NCBI GenBank assembly: GCA_964532595.1
Contig: CAZHIQ010000008.1
Span: 1-64,000 of the forward strand
Reading direction: 5' to 3'
Source of the DNA: Chryseosolibacter sp964532595
Lineage (GTDB): Bacteria > Bacteroidota > Bacteroidia > Cytophagales > Cyclobacteriaceae
DNA length: 64,000 nt
Shown: positions 16,389 to 24,403 of the stretch, piece after piece
Numbering within the stretch: position 1 is the stretch's first letter
Layout: each line of letters begins with the position of its first letter
Program-made: the position numbers and the translations under genes
Notes under the pieces: generated by a model
What the model was told of the DNA's origin: nothing
Seen by the model: only the letters and a program-made list of their open reading frames with translations
Databases searched by the model: none

Positions 16389-16913
16389 ATGGAGCGCGCA
16401 ATTTTTATTGTGGTTTCTGCCCTCATGTCGGTTGTTGGTTGCTCGCCGGCGGTCACGAGTAGTAGTTCCGGGGCTGGAAAATACAGCGAGGATCTTTCCG
16501 TGTGGAGACCCGATGTCCCCACCGATACGGCTACCGTTGTGATTCCCGAGCCCACCGAGACCAGGCCGGAGCGTGTACGTACGCCCAATTTTGTTATTGC
16601 GAATCACGCCGTAAACGAAGAGATTGATGCGGTACTTGACAGCATCTATTCGAGGAATCGCGAAGGCGGATGGGTGGATGGTTACACCATACAAGTCTAC
16701 TCCGGAATCAAGAGGGAAGAGGCTTTGAATGTCAAGCGAAATATGGCATTAAGGCTACCCGAGCTTGAGTCTGAAGTTCAATATCGTCAGCCGAATTTTC
16801 GCGTTCGAAGCGGTCAGTACTACACCCGGCTTGATGCCCAGCGTGATTACCTTCATATAAAAAGGCATTTTCCAAACGCGATCATCATTCCGGACCGGCT
16901 CCCCCTCCCTTAA
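16389..16913 (+). CDS. lipoprotein with SPOR-like domain
   Basis: This protein has 174 residues. The ATG at 16389, one base after the secA stop codon, gives a lipoprotein signal peptide ending SVVGC. A low-complexity linker rich in Pro, Thr and Ser follows. The C-terminal half (DGYTIQVYSG, then REEALNVKRNM, then GQYYTRLDAQRDY) has the beta-alpha-beta pattern of SPOR domains, which bind denuded peptidoglycan. The match is by pattern only. Tight spacing implies co-transcription and probable coupling with secA. The likely place is the periplasmic face of a membrane, bound to the wall. Confidence 0.65.
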   Translation: MERAIFIVVSALMSVVGCSPAVTSSSSGAGKYSEDLSVWRPDVPTDTATVVIPEPTETRPERVRTPNFVIANHAVNEEIDAVLDSIYSRNREGGWVDGYTIQVYSGIKREEALNVKRNMALRLPELESEVQYRQPNFRVRSGQYYTRLDAQRDYLHIKRHFPNAIIIPDRLPLP

Positions 16914-17071
16914 TAACGCATCGTTCCTCTCCGGTTGGTCTTGAACTCAAGGTCGAGTCTTCCAGATCTTGTCCGATTCCCCTGAGGTACAGAGGGAGCT
17001 GCCGAGCCGTACCATTCGGAGGATAATAAAGGCTAGGCGGCGACAGACGATGAATGGCTCGTCAAAATGAC

Positions 17072-17079
17072 TACTTTTG
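17072..17079 (+). promoter_or_regulatory. -7 promoter element (TACTTTTG) of the M20 amidohydrolase gene
   Basis: TACTTTTG plus C fits TAnnTTTG. It lies inside the longest open frame but 19 bases before the ATG at 17099, which supports that later start codon. Confidence 0.5.
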
Positions 17080-17098
17080 CTTTTTCAACAATGAATCG

Positions 17099-18295
17099 AT
17101 GAGCATTCTCGACCAGATAAAGTCGCTTTCCACGGAGTACCGCGACGAGACAGTTGCAGTGCGTCGTCATCTACATGCAAACCCTGAATTGTCGTACAAA
17201 GAATATAAGACGGCGCGATTTGTCGCTGAAAAGCTGCAATCGTATGGCGTCTCTGTCCGGGAGGGCGTCGCGACGACGGGAGTTATAGGAGTGATAGAAG
17301 GGCGCAATCCGGGAAAGAAGACTTTTGCCCTTCGTGCAGACATGGATGCTTTGCCGATTCAGGAGGCGAATGATGTCCCTTATAGGTCGACAGTCGAAGG
17401 GGTGATGCACGCGTGCGGTCATGATGTTCATACCGCTTCGCTTTTGGGTACCGCAAGAATTCTGCAACAAATCCGGAATAATTTCGAGGGTACAATCCGA
17501 CTTCTTTTCCAGCCCGGCGAAGAAAAGAATCCGGGAGGTGCATCTTATATGATTCGCGATGGCGCCTTGCAAAACCCGGAGCCATCCGGAATTATCGGGC
17601 AACATGTCTTCCCCCTCCTACCGGTGGGCAAGATCGGGTTCCGTGAAGGTATGTATATGGCCAGCTGCGACGAAATCTACTTACGCGTTGTGGGAAAAGG
17701 GGGGCATGCCGCTGCGCCGGAACTCACGGTCGATCCTATCCTCATCGCATCCCACATTATTGTTTCACTTCAGCAAATAATCAGCCGCAATGCCAGTCCA
17801 AAGCAACCGACGGTGCTTTCGTTTGGCGACATCATTGGAAGAGGTGCTACAAACATTATCCCTAATGAGGTAAACATCGCGGGAACATTCAGAGCAATGA
17901 ATGAAGAATGGCGGGCAACGGCCTTGTCGAGGATTAAGAAGATGGCAGAATCCATTGCTGAAGGGATGGGCGGCCGCTGTGAGGTTGAGATTTCCAAGGG
18001 TTATCCTTACCTGGAAAACAACCCTGCGCTTACCCGGCGAATTCGAAGCGCGGCCGAGGCGTACGTAGGAAAAGAAAATGTAGTGGATATTGACATAACG
18101 CTGGGGGCGGAGGATTTTTCCTACTACTCCCAGGTTATCCCTGCCTCTTTTTACAGACTGGGAACGAGTAATGCCGCAAAGGGCATTACGTCCTACGTAC
18201 ATACTCCAACTTTCGATATCGATGAAGATGCGCTTCAGATCGGTCCCGGGCTAATGGCATGGATGGCCGTACGGGAACTGGAGCATGCGAGTTAA
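17099..18295 (+). CDS. M20 family metallo-amidohydrolase
   Basis: This is a zinc-type amidohydrolase of the M20D (IAA-amino acid hydrolase/hippuricase) group, with 398 residues. Metal-binding and catalytic motifs are visible: MHACGHDVHTA (about residues 101-111), the QPGEE motif with its catalytic Glu (about 136-140), and a late His in YVHTPTFDID. Such enzymes cleave N-acyl amino acids or amide conjugates; the substrate here is unknown. There is no signal peptide when the ATG at 17099 is used. That start is preferred because a -7 box lies at 17072 and because SILDQIKSL is a usual opening. The upstream 185 bases contain no gene. Confidence 0.9.
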   Translation: MSILDQIKSLSTEYRDETVAVRRHLHANPELSYKEYKTARFVAEKLQSYGVSVREGVATTGVIGVIEGRNPGKKTFALRADMDALPIQEANDVPYRSTVEGVMHACGHDVHTASLLGTARILQQIRNNFEGTIRLLFQPGEEKNPGGASYMIRDGALQNPEPSGIIGQHVFPLLPVGKIGFREGMYMASCDEIYLRVVGKGGHAAAPELTVDPILIASHIIVSLQQIISRNASPKQPTVLSFGDIIGRGATNIIPNEVNIAGTFRAMNEEWRATALSRIKKMAESIAEGMGGRCEVEISKGYPYLENNPALTRRIRSAAEAYVGKENVVDIDITLGAEDFSYYSQVIPASFYRLGTSNAAKGITSYVHTPTFDIDEDALQIGPGLMAWMAVRELEHAS

Positions 18296-18343
18296 TTTTC
18301 CGGGGAACAAATCTTCTCCCTATATTGCATAAGGGGAGGGCAA

Positions 18344-18697
18344 ATGTTAAAGGATACACTTTCAAAGTTCTTTAAAGTAGACAGTCTGTTGAGCAATCTC
18401 AGTGGATATGTCGAAACCAAGGTCGAGCTGGCTAAGATTGAACTGAAGGAGCAGCTTGGCAAGGGACTGGCGCGCGCGGTAACCTGGGTACTTCTTGTGT
18501 TTTTCGTCGCGATTTTTCTTCTGTTCGCCAGTATTGCGGCCGCCCTTGCCATCGGAAAGTCAGTCGGAATCATCTTTGGATTTCTTATTATCGGCTCGGT
18601 GTATTTGATCGTCAGCCTTGTGCTCTGGTTTAACCGAGACAGAATTATCCGGAAACTTGAGCATGTGCTCACACCATCGCTCACCGAAGATAAATAG
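18344..18697 (+). CDS. phage holin family (superfamily III type) membrane protein
   Basis: The 117 residues form an amphipathic N-terminal helix (GYVETKVELAKIELKEQL) followed by two membrane helices (about 45-70 and 75-98) and a charged tail. This layout is that of the Phage_holin_3_6/YqjE-like family, which is common in bacterial chromosomes and, despite its name, is not evidence of a prophage. Function is unknown. It lies 8 bases before the next gene, and both read into the GGGP synthase gene, so the three are likely one operon. Confidence 0.7.
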   Translation: MLKDTLSKFFKVDSLLSNLSGYVETKVELAKIELKEQLGKGLARAVTWVLLVFFVAIFLLFASIAAALAIGKSVGIIFGFLIIGSVYLIVSLVLWFNRDRIIRKLEHVLTPSLTEDK

Positions 18698-18705
18698 CAG
18701 CACCT

Positions 18706-19095
18706 ATGAACCTTGAGACTGACAACCCGGAAAAGGGTCAATTGTTACGGCGATCGGAAGTTCACCGCGAACTTCTTGAAGCTGACGTCAAGCAAATCAC
18801 GGAACGCTCGGAACAACTTCTTACCAATGCTCTGGTGATAGGGGGCGCGCTGGCGCTTACTTACCTTTTGCTCAGGGGCATCACGGGTAGCTCCGGCACC
18901 GGCAGGAAGAGCCGTTCGCGAAAAGACAAGCAGCCCATATCGGGAGATGGCGAGGTTGTCGTGCACGAGGAGGAACCGGGGATACTGTCGCACGTAGGCA
19001 ACCTGCTTGCGGCGCAAGCTGCGGGATTTCTGCTGTCTGTTGCCCGGGAAAAACTTGTGGAGTACTTGCAGTCGCAGGGAGTAAAAAAAGGCTGA
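18706..19095 (+). CDS. small membrane-associated protein of unknown function
   Basis: I do not recognise a family. The 129 residues have a charged N-terminal helix (about 10-38), one clear membrane segment (ALVIGGALALTYLLLRGI, about 43-60), a basic hinge rich in Ser, Arg and Lys, and a C-terminal amphipathic helix (HVGNLLAAQAAGFLLSVAREKLVEYL). The layout resembles YqjD/ElaB-type proteins only loosely. It sits between a YqjE-like protein and the GGGP synthase, with a 1-base gap to the latter. Confidence 0.6.
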   Translation: MNLETDNPEKGQLLRRSEVHRELLEADVKQITERSEQLLTNALVIGGALALTYLLLRGITGSSGTGRKSRSRKDKQPISGDGEVVVHEEEPGILSHVGNLLAAQAAGFLLSVAREKLVEYLQSQGVKKG

Positions 19096-19096
19096 G

Positions 19097-19846
19097 ATGA
19101 GTGTGCTGAAAACGCTGCAACAGCGTCACCACGAAAAGAAGAAATCTATTGCTGTGCTTGTTGATCCCGACAAGGCAGATGATCCCGCGCGTTTGCTCCA
19201 TCTGATCAATCTCGCCAGTGAAAATTGCGTCGACTTTTTTTTCGTTGGCGGCAGCCTGGTGACTAACGCCGCCCTTTCCGAAGTGGTCCGCCGTATCAAG
19301 GAAAATGTTTCACTGCCAGTGGTGCTATTCCCGGGCAATGCTATTCAGGTAGACGCATCCGCGGACGCCATCTTGTTCCTCTCATTGATTTCCGGCCGCA
19401 ACCCAGAGCTTTTAATTGGACAGCATGTGGTTGCTGCTCCTATTTTGCGAAATACCCGATTGGAAGTAATTCCGACGGGTTACATGCTGATCAATTCGGG
19501 ACGCCTTACTTCCGTTGCTTACATCAGTAATACCATGCCTATACCGGACGACAAGTACTCACTTGCGGCGAGTACGGCTATGGCGGGACAGATGCTGGGG
19601 CTGCAGACGATTTATATTGACGCAGGAAGCGGTGCGGAAAAGGAGATCAGCGCGAGAATGATTGCTGCGGTTAGGAAATCCATAACAGTTCCCCTGATCG
19701 TTGGTGGAGGAATCAATACCGCGCGGAAAGCCATTACCGCCCTGGAGGCCGGTGCCGATATGATTGTTGTGGGCAATGCGCTTGAGAAAGATCCCGATCT
19801 GCTCACGGAGGTCTCGGAAAAGGTTTATGAGATGAATAAGGCTTGA
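19097..19846 (+). CDS. geranylgeranylglyceryl phosphate synthase-like prenyltransferase
   Basis: This is a TIM-barrel prenyltransferase that joins a polyprenyl diphosphate to glycerol-1-phosphate, the first step of archaeal-type ether lipids. The 249 residues show the family pattern: LVDPDKAD near the N-terminus, FFVGGSLV, PVVLFPGN, FLSLISGRNP, PTGYMLINSG, YIDAGSGAEKEIS, PLIVGGGIN and ADMIVVGNALE. Bacteroidota carry a group II enzyme of this kind; the lipid they make from it is not well known. Chain length and substrate cannot be deduced here. It is the last gene of a rightward cluster with two small membrane proteins and converges with the acyl-CoA dehydrogenase gene. Confidence 0.92.
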   Translation: MSVLKTLQQRHHEKKKSIAVLVDPDKADDPARLLHLINLASENCVDFFFVGGSLVTNAALSEVVRRIKENVSLPVVLFPGNAIQVDASADAILFLSLISGRNPELLIGQHVVAAPILRNTRLEVIPTGYMLINSGRLTSVAYISNTMPIPDDKYSLAASTAMAGQMLGLQTIYIDAGSGAEKEISARMIAAVRKSITVPLIVGGGINTARKAITALEAGADMIVVGNALEKDPDLLTEVSEKVYEMNKA

Positions 19847-19856
19847 GCCGGCCTTA
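19837..19856. other. inverted repeat spanning two convergent stop codons
   Basis: TAAGGC (19837-19842) and GCCTTA (19851-19856) form a 6-bp stem with an 8-base loop. It contains the TGA of the GGGP synthase gene and the complement of the TAA of the acyl-CoA dehydrogenase gene. No T-run follows on either strand, so a terminator role is doubtful. Confidence 0.35.
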
Positions 19857-20999
19857 AGCTTCTCGTAAGAGCTCCCGCGCGATCACAAGTTTCTGAATTT
19901 CCGAAGTGCCTTCGTAGATCTGTGTGATCTTTGCATCGCGCATGAGACGCTCAACGTGGTATTCCTTCACATACCCATATCCCCCGTGAATCTGTACCGC
20001 TTCCGTGGTGACTTCCTGGGCGATGGTTGAGGCATAGAGCTTTGCCATGGCTGCGGCCTTTACAAAGTCTTGTCCCTGGTCTTTTAGCCACGCAGCTTTG
20101 TGAACCATGAGGCGGGCCGCTTCAATCTTCATTGCCATTTCCGACAATTTGAACTGAATCGCCTGATGATCGGCCAAAACTTTGCCGAACGCTTTGCGTT
20201 CCTGTGCGTATTTAACCGCGAGTTCAAAAGCGCCGGCAGCAATTCCGAGCGCCTGGGCGGCTATGCCAATACGCCCTCCGTTGAGAGTTGTCATGGCGAA
20301 CTTGAAACCGAACCCTTCTTCGCCGATCCGGTTGGCCTTCGGGACTTTTACGTCGGAGAACATGAGTGAATGGGTGTCAGACCCTCGTATGCCCATTTTA
20401 TCTTCTTTCTTGCCAACGGTGAACCCTGGCATATCTTTCTCGACGATCAGGGCATTGATCCCCTTGTGTCTTAGTTCGTGATTGGTCTGAGCGATGACGA
20501 GATAGATGCTCGCAGAAGCACCATTCGTGATCCAGTTTTTAGTACCGTTCAACAGGTAATGATCACCTTTGTCTTCGGCAGTGGTTCGCTGGCTTGTTGC
20601 GTCCGAACCTGCCTCCGGTTCTGAAAGGCAAAACGCCCCAATGATCTCACCTGTTGCAAGCCGCTTGAGATATTTTTCCTTTTGCTCCTCAGTGCCGTAC
20701 TTTTCAAGCCCCCAGCAAACGAGCGAGTTGTTTACTGACATACACACCGAAGCCGACGCGTCGATCTTCGATATCTCTTCCATCGCGAGCACATAGGAGA
20801 TTGTGTCCATACCCCCACCATTGTATCGGGGGTCTACCATCATGCCCATAAAGCCGAGTTCGCCCATTTTCCGAATCTGAGCCTCAGGGAACTTCTGGTG
20901 GGTGTCACGTTCAATCACACCGGGTAACAGTTCAGTTGTCGCAAAGTCGCGCGCCGCTTCTTGTACGGCTTTGTGTTCTTCGGAGTATTGAAAATTCAA
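19854..20999 (-). CDS. acyl-CoA dehydrogenase
   Basis: This is an FAD-dependent acyl-CoA dehydrogenase of fatty acid beta-oxidation, with about 381 residues. Visible signatures are CLSEPEAGSDA and NGTKNWITNG (FAD and substrate region), GIRGSDTH, a middle RKAFG, and the C-terminal QIYEGTSEIQKLVIAREL with the catalytic Glu. The start is uncertain. A TTG at 20999 gives MNFQYSEEHKAVQEAARDF, where family members usually begin; a GTG at 21029 would add 10 unsupported residues. A likely promoter lies at 21059-21089. The gene is monocistronic. Confidence 0.93.
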   Translation of the reverse strand: MNFQYSEEHKAVQEAARDFATTELLPGVIERDTHQKFPEAQIRKMGELGFMGMMVDPRYNGGGMDTISYVLAMEEISKIDASASVCMSVNNSLVCWGLEKYGTEEQKEKYLKRLATGEIIGAFCLSEPEAGSDATSQRTTAEDKGDHYLLNGTKNWITNGASASIYLVIAQTNHELRHKGINALIVEKDMPGFTVGKKEDKMGIRGSDTHSLMFSDVKVPKANRIGEEGFGFKFAMTTLNGGRIGIAAQALGIAAGAFELAVKYAQERKAFGKVLADHQAIQFKLSEMAMKIEAARLMVHKAAWLKDQGQDFVKAAAMAKLYASTIAQEVTTEAVQIHGGYGYVKEYHVERLMRDAKITQIYEGTSEIQKLVIARELLREA

Positions 21000-21058
21000 G
21001 GGAGTGATGTTAGGTTGTTTCGAATACACTGTTTACTCCAGCCAGAGTGTCAGAATTT

Positions 21059-21089
21059 AAAGATACGGCAATCGGACATTTGTTTCAAT
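21059..21089 (-). promoter_or_regulatory. possible promoter of the acyl-CoA dehydrogenase gene
   Basis: On the minus strand TTGAAAC is followed after about 20 bases by TATCTTTA (21066-21059), near the TAnnTTTG consensus. Both candidate start codons (21029, 20999) lie downstream. Confidence 0.4.
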
Positions 21090-21126
21090 TGCCAGCAAGC
21101 CAAAGTTGGCCTTGCCTGTAAATAAG

Positions 21127-21152
21127 AAAGGGTGACCCGTAGGCCACCCTTT
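21127..21152 (-). terminator. terminator after the YugP-like protease gene
   Basis: An 8-bp inverted repeat (AAAGGGTG and CACCCTTT) with a 10-base loop lies 21 bases after the stop codon on the minus strand and is followed by CTTATTTAC, which is T-rich though not a perfect tract. Confidence 0.6.
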
Positions 21153-21172
21153 ACGATCCTGATTCAAAGTAA

Positions 21173-21871
21173 TTAGTCGTCCCGGCTTCCCAGGAACATC
21201 ATCACGTAATAGAGCAGCGTGGTGAGCGCACCAAGGGCTGCTACTACATAGGTCATCGCCGCCCACTTAAGAGCGTCTTTTGCCATATCGTGTTCCTGAG
21301 ATGTTACAATGCCGCGATCGCTAACCCAGGCGAGCGCACGCTTACTGGCATCAAACTCCACAGGTAACGTGACGAATGCAAACAGAGTAAAGACGCCGTA
21401 ACACGCGATGATCACAAGTAGCGCGGTGCTTAGAGGCAGCATGCCGCTGGTAAAGAAGGCACCAAACATCATCATCATAAAGATGATGTTGATCACCTTT
21501 GCGCTAATGTTTTGGACGGGCACCATTGCCGAACGGAACTCCAGCATTTTGTAAGCTGTCGCATGTTGTACGGCGTGGCCGCACTCGTGCGCCGCAACCG
21601 CAGCAGCGGCGGCGTTACGGCCGTGATAAACTTCGGGGCTGAGGTTTACAGTGCGGTTGCCCGGATTGTAGTGGTCGGTCAACTGACCTTCTACGCTCAG
21701 AACCTGAACATCGTGCAGTCCGTGGTCCGCCAGCATCAGCCGTGCGATTTCCGCGCCGGTAAGATCTTTTGCCAAATGGGTTTGTGAGTACTTCCTGAAC
21801 TTGCTTTTCAGGCGTGCGCTCACCATCCACCCGATGATCATGAAAAAGATACCAATTACTAAAGCACCCAT
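21173..21871 (-). CDS. YugP-like membrane zinc metallopeptidase
   Basis: This is a membrane protease of the YugP family (Zn_peptidase_2), with 232 residues. There is an N-terminal membrane helix (GALVIGIFFMIIGWMV), the zinc motif HECGHAVQH near residues 95-103, and several further hydrophobic helices (about 118-140, 145-170 and 205-228). The segment DHYNPGNRTVNLSPEVYHGR before the HExxH motif is typical. The usual role is unknown. It is a single gene with a terminator downstream. The 155 bases upstream (21872-22026) hold no gene; I see an AT-rich stretch but no convincing promoter there. Confidence 0.88.
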   Translation of the reverse strand: MGALVIGIFFMIIGWMVSARLKSKFRKYSQTHLAKDLTGAEIARLMLADHGLHDVQVLSVEGQLTDHYNPGNRTVNLSPEVYHGRNAAAAAVAAHECGHAVQHATAYKMLEFRSAMVPVQNISAKVINIIFMMMMFGAFFTSGMLPLSTALLVIIACYGVFTLFAFVTLPVEFDASKRALAWVSDRGIVTSQEHDMAKDALKWAAMTYVVAALGALTTLLYYVMMFLGSRDD

Positions 21872-22026
21872 AGTGTTATTTCGAAGTTAATAATGTTCAA
21901 ATTGTTGGTAAGATGATAAATAACAACGTTCGCGCCAAAAAAAAAGCACTGTCAAATCGGCAATTTTCTGAACGGTTTATTCCCGTCCTTTGCATTAACG
22001 CAGCGGCGTCGAAAAGAGTTGTCGGT

Positions 22027-23022
22027 TTAGCGGCGGCGTTTTACGATGACGCTGGTGAAGACGAGGGATATCGCTCCTCCCGCGATAAGTAAGGCTGTCT
22101 GCCAGCCGTGGAAAATGAAAGTAAAGGCTACCGCGTCGGCTTGTGGAATCTGATAAAGCAACACCAGCCCCTGCGGGACGAGGACGTGATAAGATCCAGT
22201 TCCACCGGGCAGGGGAGCTGCCATGGCGATTGATCCGATGGCGAACAAACTGAGAACAGCGACGACTCCGAGATGGCGTGTCTCAGGAAAGGCCAGAATG
22301 ACAGTATAGCTCATCAGAAAATAACACGCCCAAATGGCAAGGGAGTAAAAAATGAAAAGCCCCTTTTGGTCAAGACGAAAAACTGACATTAGTCCGTCTT
22401 TAAAGCCCAGCCAGGTTCGCCTGATGAATTGATTAAGCCTTCGGTTTTTCTTGAACAGCCAGTAACACGCGCCGGCAAGAAGCGCGATTACAGCGACGAT
22501 GATCACCAGCGTGCGGGTTCCCGAGCCGTCGTTATTATCCCCGATGGGCAGTGTTCGGAGAAAGGCCACCAGCTTGTCCCATTCGGCGATAAAGGCGATC
22601 GCCATCAGCGCGAGCAAGCAAATCAGGTCGACGATTCGCTCCACCACGACCGTCCCGAACGAAGTCTCGACCGGTGTGTTTTCAAGTTTGTAGAGATTGT
22701 AACATCGGGAAAGCTCTCCTCCTCTGGGTATGGCCATGTTGATCAGATAACCGACCATCAGCGAAAGGAAGCTATACCCCAGTTTGCTTTCCTGTCCTGA
22801 TGACCTCAGGAGCATGCGCCACCGTTCCGCTCGGATCACATGACTGATCATGGCTATGACAGCCATGGCGATCAGCCATCCCTTGCTAGCCGAACGCCAG
22901 GTGTTTAACAAGTAGGCTCCTTTATCTTCCCCGGCCAGGCCGCGCAACGATACCCAGATCAAAACGCCTGTCACACCGAATATCAGGGTGTACTGAATGA
23001 AGGTCTTGGTTGTTTTGCTCAC
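22027..23022 (-). CDS. lysylphosphatidylglycerol synthase transmembrane-like (YbhN/AglD) protein
   Basis: This is a multi-spanning membrane protein of about 331 residues in the UPF0104/LPG_synthase_TM family. At least seven hydrophobic helices are visible. The family-like segments are RAERWRMLL, GYLINMAIPRGGELSRCY, FGTVVVERIVDL and APLPGGTGSYHVLVPQGL. It lacks the C-terminal catalytic domain of MprF, so it is not itself a lysyl transferase; a flippase-like role is a guess. The GTG at 23022 is chosen because the longer frame (to 23208) would overlap panD and has a non-hydrophobic, Arg/Pro-rich extension. The gene follows panD by 22 bases in the panC-panD operon. Confidence 0.85.
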   Translation of the reverse strand: MSKTTKTFIQYTLIFGVTGVLIWVSLRGLAGEDKGAYLLNTWRSASKGWLIAMAVIAMISHVIRAERWRMLLRSSGQESKLGYSFLSLMVGYLINMAIPRGGELSRCYNLYKLENTPVETSFGTVVVERIVDLICLLALMAIAFIAEWDKLVAFLRTLPIGDNNDGSGTRTLVIIVAVIALLAGACYWLFKKNRRLNQFIRRTWLGFKDGLMSVFRLDQKGLFIFYSLAIWACYFLMSYTVILAFPETRHLGVVAVLSLFAIGSIAMAAPLPGGTGSYHVLVPQGLVLLYQIPQADAVAFTFIFHGWQTALLIAGGAISLVFTSVIVKRRR

Positions 23023-23044
23023 AGGCGCGGGAGGATTGTACGGA

Positions 23045-23392
23045 TCAGGGAAGTTTGTTGTCGGGCGTGGGAAAAATAATTGTGGGTTTGAATTTCTTCG
23101 CCTCCTCAAATTCCATGGAAGCGTACGCGATAATAATGACGATGTCGCCAACCTGAGCCTTTCGTGCAGCCGGTCCGTTGAGTGTAATGGTTCCCGAACC
23201 TCGGGCACCGCGAATAACGTACGTTTCGAGTCGTTCGCCGTTGTTGATATTGACGACCTGTACTTTTTCGCCTTCTATTAGGTTGGCCGCGTCCATCAAA
23301 TCTTCGTCGATTGAGATGCTGCCAACGTAGTGCAATTCGGCCTGCGTGATTTTGACGCGGTGAATTTTCGATTTAAGTACTTCTATCCTCAC
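23045..23392 (-). CDS. panD: aspartate 1-decarboxylase
   Basis: PanD makes beta-alanine from aspartate for pantothenate and CoA. It is translated as a proenzyme that cleaves itself between Gly24 and Ser25 to make the pyruvoyl cofactor; YVGS is present at exactly this position. Lys9 and Tyr58-type residues (SKIHR; ETYVIRG) also match. At 115 residues it is the normal length. It follows panC by 45 bases in the same operon, so both enzymes of the last steps to pantothenate are made together. Confidence 0.97.
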   Translation of the reverse strand: MRIEVLKSKIHRVKITQAELHYVGSISIDEDLMDAANLIEGEKVQVVNINNGERLETYVIRGARGSGTITLNGPAARKAQVGDIVIIIAYASMEFEEAKKFKPTIIFPTPDNKLP

Positions 23393-23437
23393 GTTACTTT
23401 TATTTGGCCTCCTGGGGCTAACCTAATCGCTTTGTGT

Positions 23438-24283
23438 TTAATCGATGAAAAGATTGTCGATAAGTCTGACTTCGCCAACGTATCCGGCAATACACAAAAT
23501 AGGCCGATCCGACTGTTTAACATCTTGAAGCTCATTTAAGTTTTGGCTGTCGGCCAGTTCGAAGTACTCGAGCCGAACGTCGGGTTCCTGGTCGATCATT
23601 TGTTGAACTTTCGTCCTGATGGACGCCATTGTCTCACCATTCTTGAGCCATGTTCGGGCAGCGGTTAATGCTCTGTAAAAAACTGTCGCATACTCGCGCT
23701 GCTCTTCGTTCAGCCGGGCATTGCGCGACGATAATGCCAGTCCGTCAGGAGCCCGGAGCGTTTCAACACTGTGCAACTGAATGCTGAAATTCAATTGCTG
23801 CGTCAATTTCCGGATAATCGCGAATTGCTGCCAGTCTTTTTGGCCGAAATACGCGTTGTCAGGTTCGACGATGTTGAAAAGTTTGGACACTACAACCGCT
23901 ACACCGCTGAAATGGCCGGGGCGGAACCGCCCTTCCATTGTTCTCTCCAGTGCCCCGAAGTCGAACGTAATGGATGTATTTTCAGGATACATCTCAGGGA
24001 CATCGGGGGCAAATAACACATCGCATCCAACCGATTCGAGCAACTGCGTGTCTTTATCAAGAGTGCGCGGATAGTGCTGAAGATCGCCCGGGTTGTTGAA
24101 CTGAATAGGGTTGACAAAAATGCTGCCGACAGTAACATCGTTAGCGGCAATAGACTTGCGGAAAAGCGCGAGGTGGCCCTCATGCAGAGCGCCCATGGTA
24201 GGGACCAGACCCACCGATTTTCCCTGGCATTTCATGTCCCTTAAATAGGCCTTCAAGGGGGTAATTTCGGTGAAAATCTTCAT
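23438..24283 (-). CDS. panC: pantothenate synthetase
   Basis: PanC joins pantoate and beta-alanine using ATP. The 281 residues have the family motifs PTMGALHEGHLALFRKS (with the HIGH-like HEGH), SIFVNPIQFN and YFGQKDWQQFAIIRKL, and LALSSRNARL (the KMSKS equivalent). The ATG at 24283 gives MKIFTEITPLKAYLRD; the longer reading to 24310 starts at a different ATG within the promoter region. A -7 box at 24308-24315 is consistent with the later start. The gene diverges from the glycogen-synthase-like gene. Confidence 0.96.
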   Translation of the reverse strand: MKIFTEITPLKAYLRDMKCQGKSVGLVPTMGALHEGHLALFRKSIAANDVTVGSIFVNPIQFNNPGDLQHYPRTLDKDTQLLESVGCDVLFAPDVPEMYPENTSITFDFGALERTMEGRFRPGHFSGVAVVVSKLFNIVEPDNAYFGQKDWQQFAIIRKLTQQLNFSIQLHSVETLRAPDGLALSSRNARLNEEQREYATVFYRALTAARTWLKNGETMASIRTKVQQMIDQEPDVRLEYFELADSQNLNELQDVKQSDRPILCIAGYVGEVRLIDNLFID

Positions 24284-24307
24284 TCCTGGCCGTTTTACAA
24301 AAGGGCG

Positions 24308-24315
24308 CAAAGATA
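24308..24315 (-). promoter_or_regulatory. -7 promoter element (TATCTTTG) of the panC operon
   Basis: On the minus strand TATCTTTG plus C matches TAnnTTTG exactly. It lies 24 bases before the panC ATG and faces away from the divergent promoter at 24335-24365. Confidence 0.55.
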
Positions 24316-24334
24316 TGGGAATTCTGAAAATAAA

Positions 24335-24365
24335 TTGAAAATGGGGGTATTTTTTCGTACTTTTG
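24335..24365 (+). promoter_or_regulatory. promoter of the glycogen-synthase-like gene
   Basis: TTG at 24335-24337 is followed after 20 bases by TACTTTTG (24358-24365), a good Bacteroidota promoter. The ATG at 24404 is 38 bases further on. Confidence 0.6.
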
Positions 24366-24403
24366 TGCCTCCATATTTCCGTTTATACTCAAAATAAAAC
24401 AAT

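Noticed and set aside
18344..18697. Holin-family gene as evidence of a prophage
   Set aside because: Neighbours are housekeeping genes; no integrase, terminase, capsid or lysis genes are near, and this family is common on chromosomes.
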